Positions 57,701 to 59,445 of a stretch of DNA of 59,445 bases are shown piece after piece; the stretch's first letter is position 1; every line of letters starts with the position of its first letter. The stretch comes from Bacteroidia bacterium. Lineage in GTDB: Bacteria; Bacteroidota; Bacteroidia; 2-12-FULL-35-15. Location: assembly GCA_030654175.1 (NCBI GenBank), contig JAURXZ010000020.1, positions 1 to 59,445 of the forward strand, given 5' to 3'. Made by a program: the position numbers and the translations under genes. Under the pieces are notes generated by a model, which saw nothing but the letters and a program-made list of their open reading frames with translations, was not told the DNA's origin and did not search any database.

Positions 57701-59445
57701 ACCTGTGCTTGTCACTCTTAACCGCTCCAAATTATTAGAACCAACAATAAAATCTTTTGCATCTGAAGTCCCTACATAATTTTGTCCAGCTCCAATAGCT
57801 ACACCAAAAGCAGAAGTAGAAGGTGTTGTTGTTGCGTTTCCAAGGATAGTCCAGTTGTTCCCCGTTGCAGGTGTTGTCCATGTGGGGGCTCCGGCTCCAG
57901 CCGAAGTAAGCACTTGCCCTGCTGTTCCCACAGCTGTTGAAGCGTGTTGCGTTCCGTTAGAATAGGTTGCAGAACCTGCAGCGCCAATGGTTCCAATAGC
58001 TGTTCCACCATTGGCTATGGGTAAAATTCCAGTAAAAGTAATGTTTGGTGTTGCTCCTCCACTTGAAGCAATATTTCCGCTGCCGGTTACTGTTGTTACC
58101 GTACCGCCTGAGTTAGCATCTGCCATCCATGCCGGGTTTCCTGCTCCATCAGTTTTCCAAACCAAATTAAATTGGCCTGCACCTGAAGCAACTACACCCG
58201 AGCTTGTGGAGGAATTTGCCGCCACTGAAATTACAGGTGTTGCGCCTCCAGAAGAAGAAATTGGTAAAGTGCCAGTTACAGAAGTTAAAGTACCAGTTGT
58301 TGGTGTGGTCCATGTAGGCGCTCCTGCTCCGCCCGAAGTAAGTACTTGTCCTGCTGTTCCTACTGCTGTTGAAGCGTGTTGTGTTCCATTAGAATATGTT
58401 GCAGAACCTGCAGCGCCTATGGTTGAAATATTTGTACCTCCATTGGCAATTGGCAAGAGGCCTGTAACTTTGGTTGTAAGATCAATTGTACCATTTGTTA
58501 TATCTGAATTTACAATTTGGCTCCATGAAGGATTTCCTGCTGCATTCCCATGTAAAACGGTAGTAGTAGTACCCTGATTTTGAAATAAAGCAGAAGCAAG
58601 GGTTGGTGTAAAAAAGGCCGGAGCCGCAGCTACACCAGTGTTATTACCCAAAATGGAATAAGCTCCGGCATTTGCAATAGTAAACGATAATGCAGGTGTT
58701 GTGGTGGGGGTAGCTACAGATGTAGTGAATAACGGAGCTAAATTACCGGAACTAAAAGACGTTAATGTTCCAACTGTTGGAGTTGTCCAAGTTGCCAAAC
58801 CAACACCATCAGAAGTTAAAACTTTACCTGCTCCGGGAGCGCCTCCTGTTATTTTTACCTGGCCTGCCACTTCTAATTTTGTACCAGGACTTACTGTTCC
58901 GATACCCACATTGGTTCCATCATCATAAATAACAGAATTACAAATAGAAGTTGGGCTGGTAAATTTCGTAACATAATTAGTGGTTGCAGTGCCACACATT
59001 AAGTTCTGAATTGAAACACCATTAACAACAAGTGAATCAAAGTTTGCATAGTTTGCAAACAAGCTATCTGCATTTATATAATTTGCAAATAGAGAATCAA
59101 TATTTGCATAGTTAGCAAATAGGCTATCTGCATTTATATAATTTGCAAATAGAGAATCAATATTTGCGTAGTTAGCAAATAGACTATCTACATCTATATA
59201 ATTTGCAAATAGAGAATCAATATTTGCATAGTTAGCAAATAGACTATCCACATTTATATAATTTGCGAAGAGGGAATCAATATTTGCATAGTTGGCAAAC
59301 AGGCTATCCACATTTATATAATTAGCAAAGAGTGAATCAATGTTTACATAGTTAGCAAAAAGACTATCCACATTTATGTAATTGGCAAAGAGTGAATCAA
59401 TGTTTGCATAGTTGGCGAACAGGCTATCTGCATTGATGTAATTAG
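54764..59445 (-). CDS. Giant tail-fibre-like adhesin with S74 chaperone domain (5' end outside window)
   Basis: At least 1560 residues; the frame is open to the window edge, so the true N-terminus is missing. Order seen: at least 13 copies of a ten-residue repeat DSLFANYxNx; [21 protein letters not shown]; tail-fibre-like modules (VGIGTVSPGTKLEV; GVGIGAGQNY); a long array of YadA-head-like repeats (NTAIG..AL..NTTG, nt about 55560-57010). Then comes a C-terminal Peptidase_S74/intramolecular chaperone domain starting YSDARYKTNI (Ser codon at 55370-55372), with IGFLAQDVE and YVDFIMPLVKGMQEL. A ~110-residue coiled coil follows. S74 domains trimerise fibres and cut themselves off at the Ser-Asp site. 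Probable trimeric surface fibre; no T9SS domain. Confidence 0.85.
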   Translation of the reverse strand, partial: NYINADSLFANYANIDSLFANYINVDSLFANYVNIDSLFANYINVDSLFANYANIDSLFANYINVDSLFANYANIDSLFANYIDVDSLFANYANIDSLFANYINADSLFANYANIDSLFANYINADSLFANYANFDSLVVNGVSIQNLMCGTATTNYVTKFTSPTSICNSVIYDDGTNVGIGTVSPGTKLEVAGQVKITGGAPGAGKVLTSDGVGLATWTTPTVGTLTSFSSGNLAPLFTTSVATPTTTPALSFTIANAGAYSILGNNTGVAAAPAFFTPTLASALFQNQGTTTTVLHGNAAGNPSWSQIVNSDITNGTIDLTTKVTGLLPIANGGTNISTIGAAGSATYSNGTQHASTAVGTAGQVLTSGGAGAPTWTTPTTGTLTSVTGTLPISSSGGATPVISVAANSSTSSGVVASGAGQFNLVWKTDGAGNPAWMADANSGGTVTTVTGSGNIASSGGATPNITFTGILPIANGGTAIGTIGAAGSATYSNGTQHASTAVGTAGQVLTSAGAGAPTWTTPATGNNWTILGNATTTPSTSAFGVAIGAGQNYVGTSDAKDFIVGSNNLERLRVTSTGFIGIGNTTPTAALHVGYIGMGGATPAKIQVDCGAEAISVRSANQGSTTIPVEIFCEGPNYGVNPASQLYTANNIGLKLSPWAGGEVEIALADWTGTNLMKIARPTNPAVRLAFGNSTTEVLSVLSTGNVGINTNSPGAKLEIIGASGTTIKIVDGNQAAGKVLTSDGTGQGSWQTPGAGGPGWLLLGNAGTVDGTNFIGTTDNIPFNIRVNNQKAGRIDNATFNTFYGFESGNANTSGTVNTAIGMYALLSNTTGFNNTAIGAAALKFNISGFNNTSIGYSSLPANTTGQANTATGTSSLQANTTGSNNTANGWAALVSNNIGSNNTASGSSALFTNVAGSNATAIGTNAMYYANDQVGAFNNYNVALGYEALRGSVSAAANTGNWNTAIGYQTLWGNTTGMWNTANGFQALQTNTTGNNNTASGSYALINNTTGSNNTAIGASSLYWNNTGSFNTALGLVALYFNTIGSYNTAIGNHALYSNLTASRNTSIGNDALYTQSFNNGGVAWNSDNVAIGYQALYLNQPTANTNGNQNTAIGNQALYNNTIGTGNTATGYQSLYSNWGGGNFNTANGCQALYNAAGFYNTATGYQALYAGVGGNSNTANGYQALYANFSQFNTGVGAIALTGNTSGQYNSASGYSALSSNTSGSNNTANGANALRQNISGVRNNASGEGALVSNTIGDNNTACGASSLFSNTSGSDNTALGYFAGGGGGATHSQCTFIGSSTIISTVRTNVTALGYGIFDAQCTGNNQVMLGNTAIAQIRAQVGGLTAYSDARYKTNIKDNVAGLDFILKLKPVTYNVRPTELHKIWGTPDSLVNKMNFSEVEKETRIGFLAQDVEKAAKESGFNFPGIDVPRNDKEVYTLRYVDFIMPLVKGMQELNAEKDSLKFQITGFKMENKGLQSAIDNLQEENTTLGNQYSIQQKLIEEIKKEQESQQKISELKIAKLEAAIEKILQTNLPVEAKLKTIKKDTKK
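59040..59445 (-). repeat. 60-bp tandem repeat (two 10-residue units)
   Basis: The sequence repeats every 60 bp (TTTATATAATTTGCAAATAG-type) and encodes alternating DSLFANYINV and DSLFANYANI. It continues beyond the window. Confidence 0.95.

Noticed and set aside
59040-59445. Pentapeptide-repeat (DNA-gyrase-mimic) protein
   Set aside because: The period is 10 residues with Tyr/Ser where pentapeptide repeats need Leu/Phe at the centre; the domain context is a fibre.

Overview
The window is AT-rich DNA from a member of the Bacteroidota, probably a free-living or environmental lineage. Two proteins end in type IX secretion (T9SS) sorting domains, one of each class (type B and type A). There are also a PorP/SprF family protein, a TamL-type lipoprotein, a Reg_prop/Y_Y_Y regulator, TAnnTTTG-type promoter boxes, and starts without Shine-Dalgarno sequences. 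No prophage, CRISPR array, rRNA or tRNA was seen.

Layout. 1-1.8 kb: the end of a SpoIIE-type phosphatase facing a SiaC/SiaB-like partner-switching pair, with the kinase half duplicated. 2-8.2 kb: housekeeping genes (crotonase, DUF3817 protein, DEAD-box helicase flanked by inverted copies of a ~95-bp repeat, accD, fbaB). 8.6-23 kb: a seven-gene plus-strand surface cluster holding a T9SS type B exoprotein, PorP/SprF, an OmpA/PD40 protein, a proline-free collagen-like protein with 188 Gly-x-y triplets, and three tandem paralogs. Each paralog combines a shared N-terminal module, Ig/PKD-like modules and a C-terminal glycine-rich domain that looks like the ligand-binding domain of the animal receptors ALK/LTK. 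23-35 kb: tamL, a TrmH-family methylase, a T9SS type A beta-helix protein, a propeller-SpoIIE sensor phosphatase, a divergent rsmH, a higBA toxin-antitoxin pair and a small membrane protein. 35-50 kb: purL, an amino acid permease, phaC with a candidate phasin, an outer membrane barrel, a CAP protein, a double-AAA ATPase, a nitronate monooxygenase-like protein and an acyl-CoA ligase. 50.5 kb to the right edge: two very large minus-strand adhesins. One has a collagen-like stalk. The other has YadA-head-like repeats and a C-terminal tail-fibre chaperone domain (S74), and runs off the window.

How the parts fit. The window is dominated by surface architecture. The type B exoprotein, PorP/SprF and OmpA genes have the order of a SprB/SprF-like module. 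The proteins next to it and at the right end share an N-terminal module with an LD..(x)KG.L.PR core and have no recognisable T9SS sorting domain. They probably form a related adhesin family with its own route or anchor. The most novel observations are the ALK-like glycine-rich domains, the (GST)n protein, and a segment of the OmpA/PD40 protein that appears to be collagen-like DNA read in a shifted frame. Intergenic spaces carry several families of short palindromic or degenerate repeats. Two of these appear to run into the N-terminal coding sequence of exported proteins.
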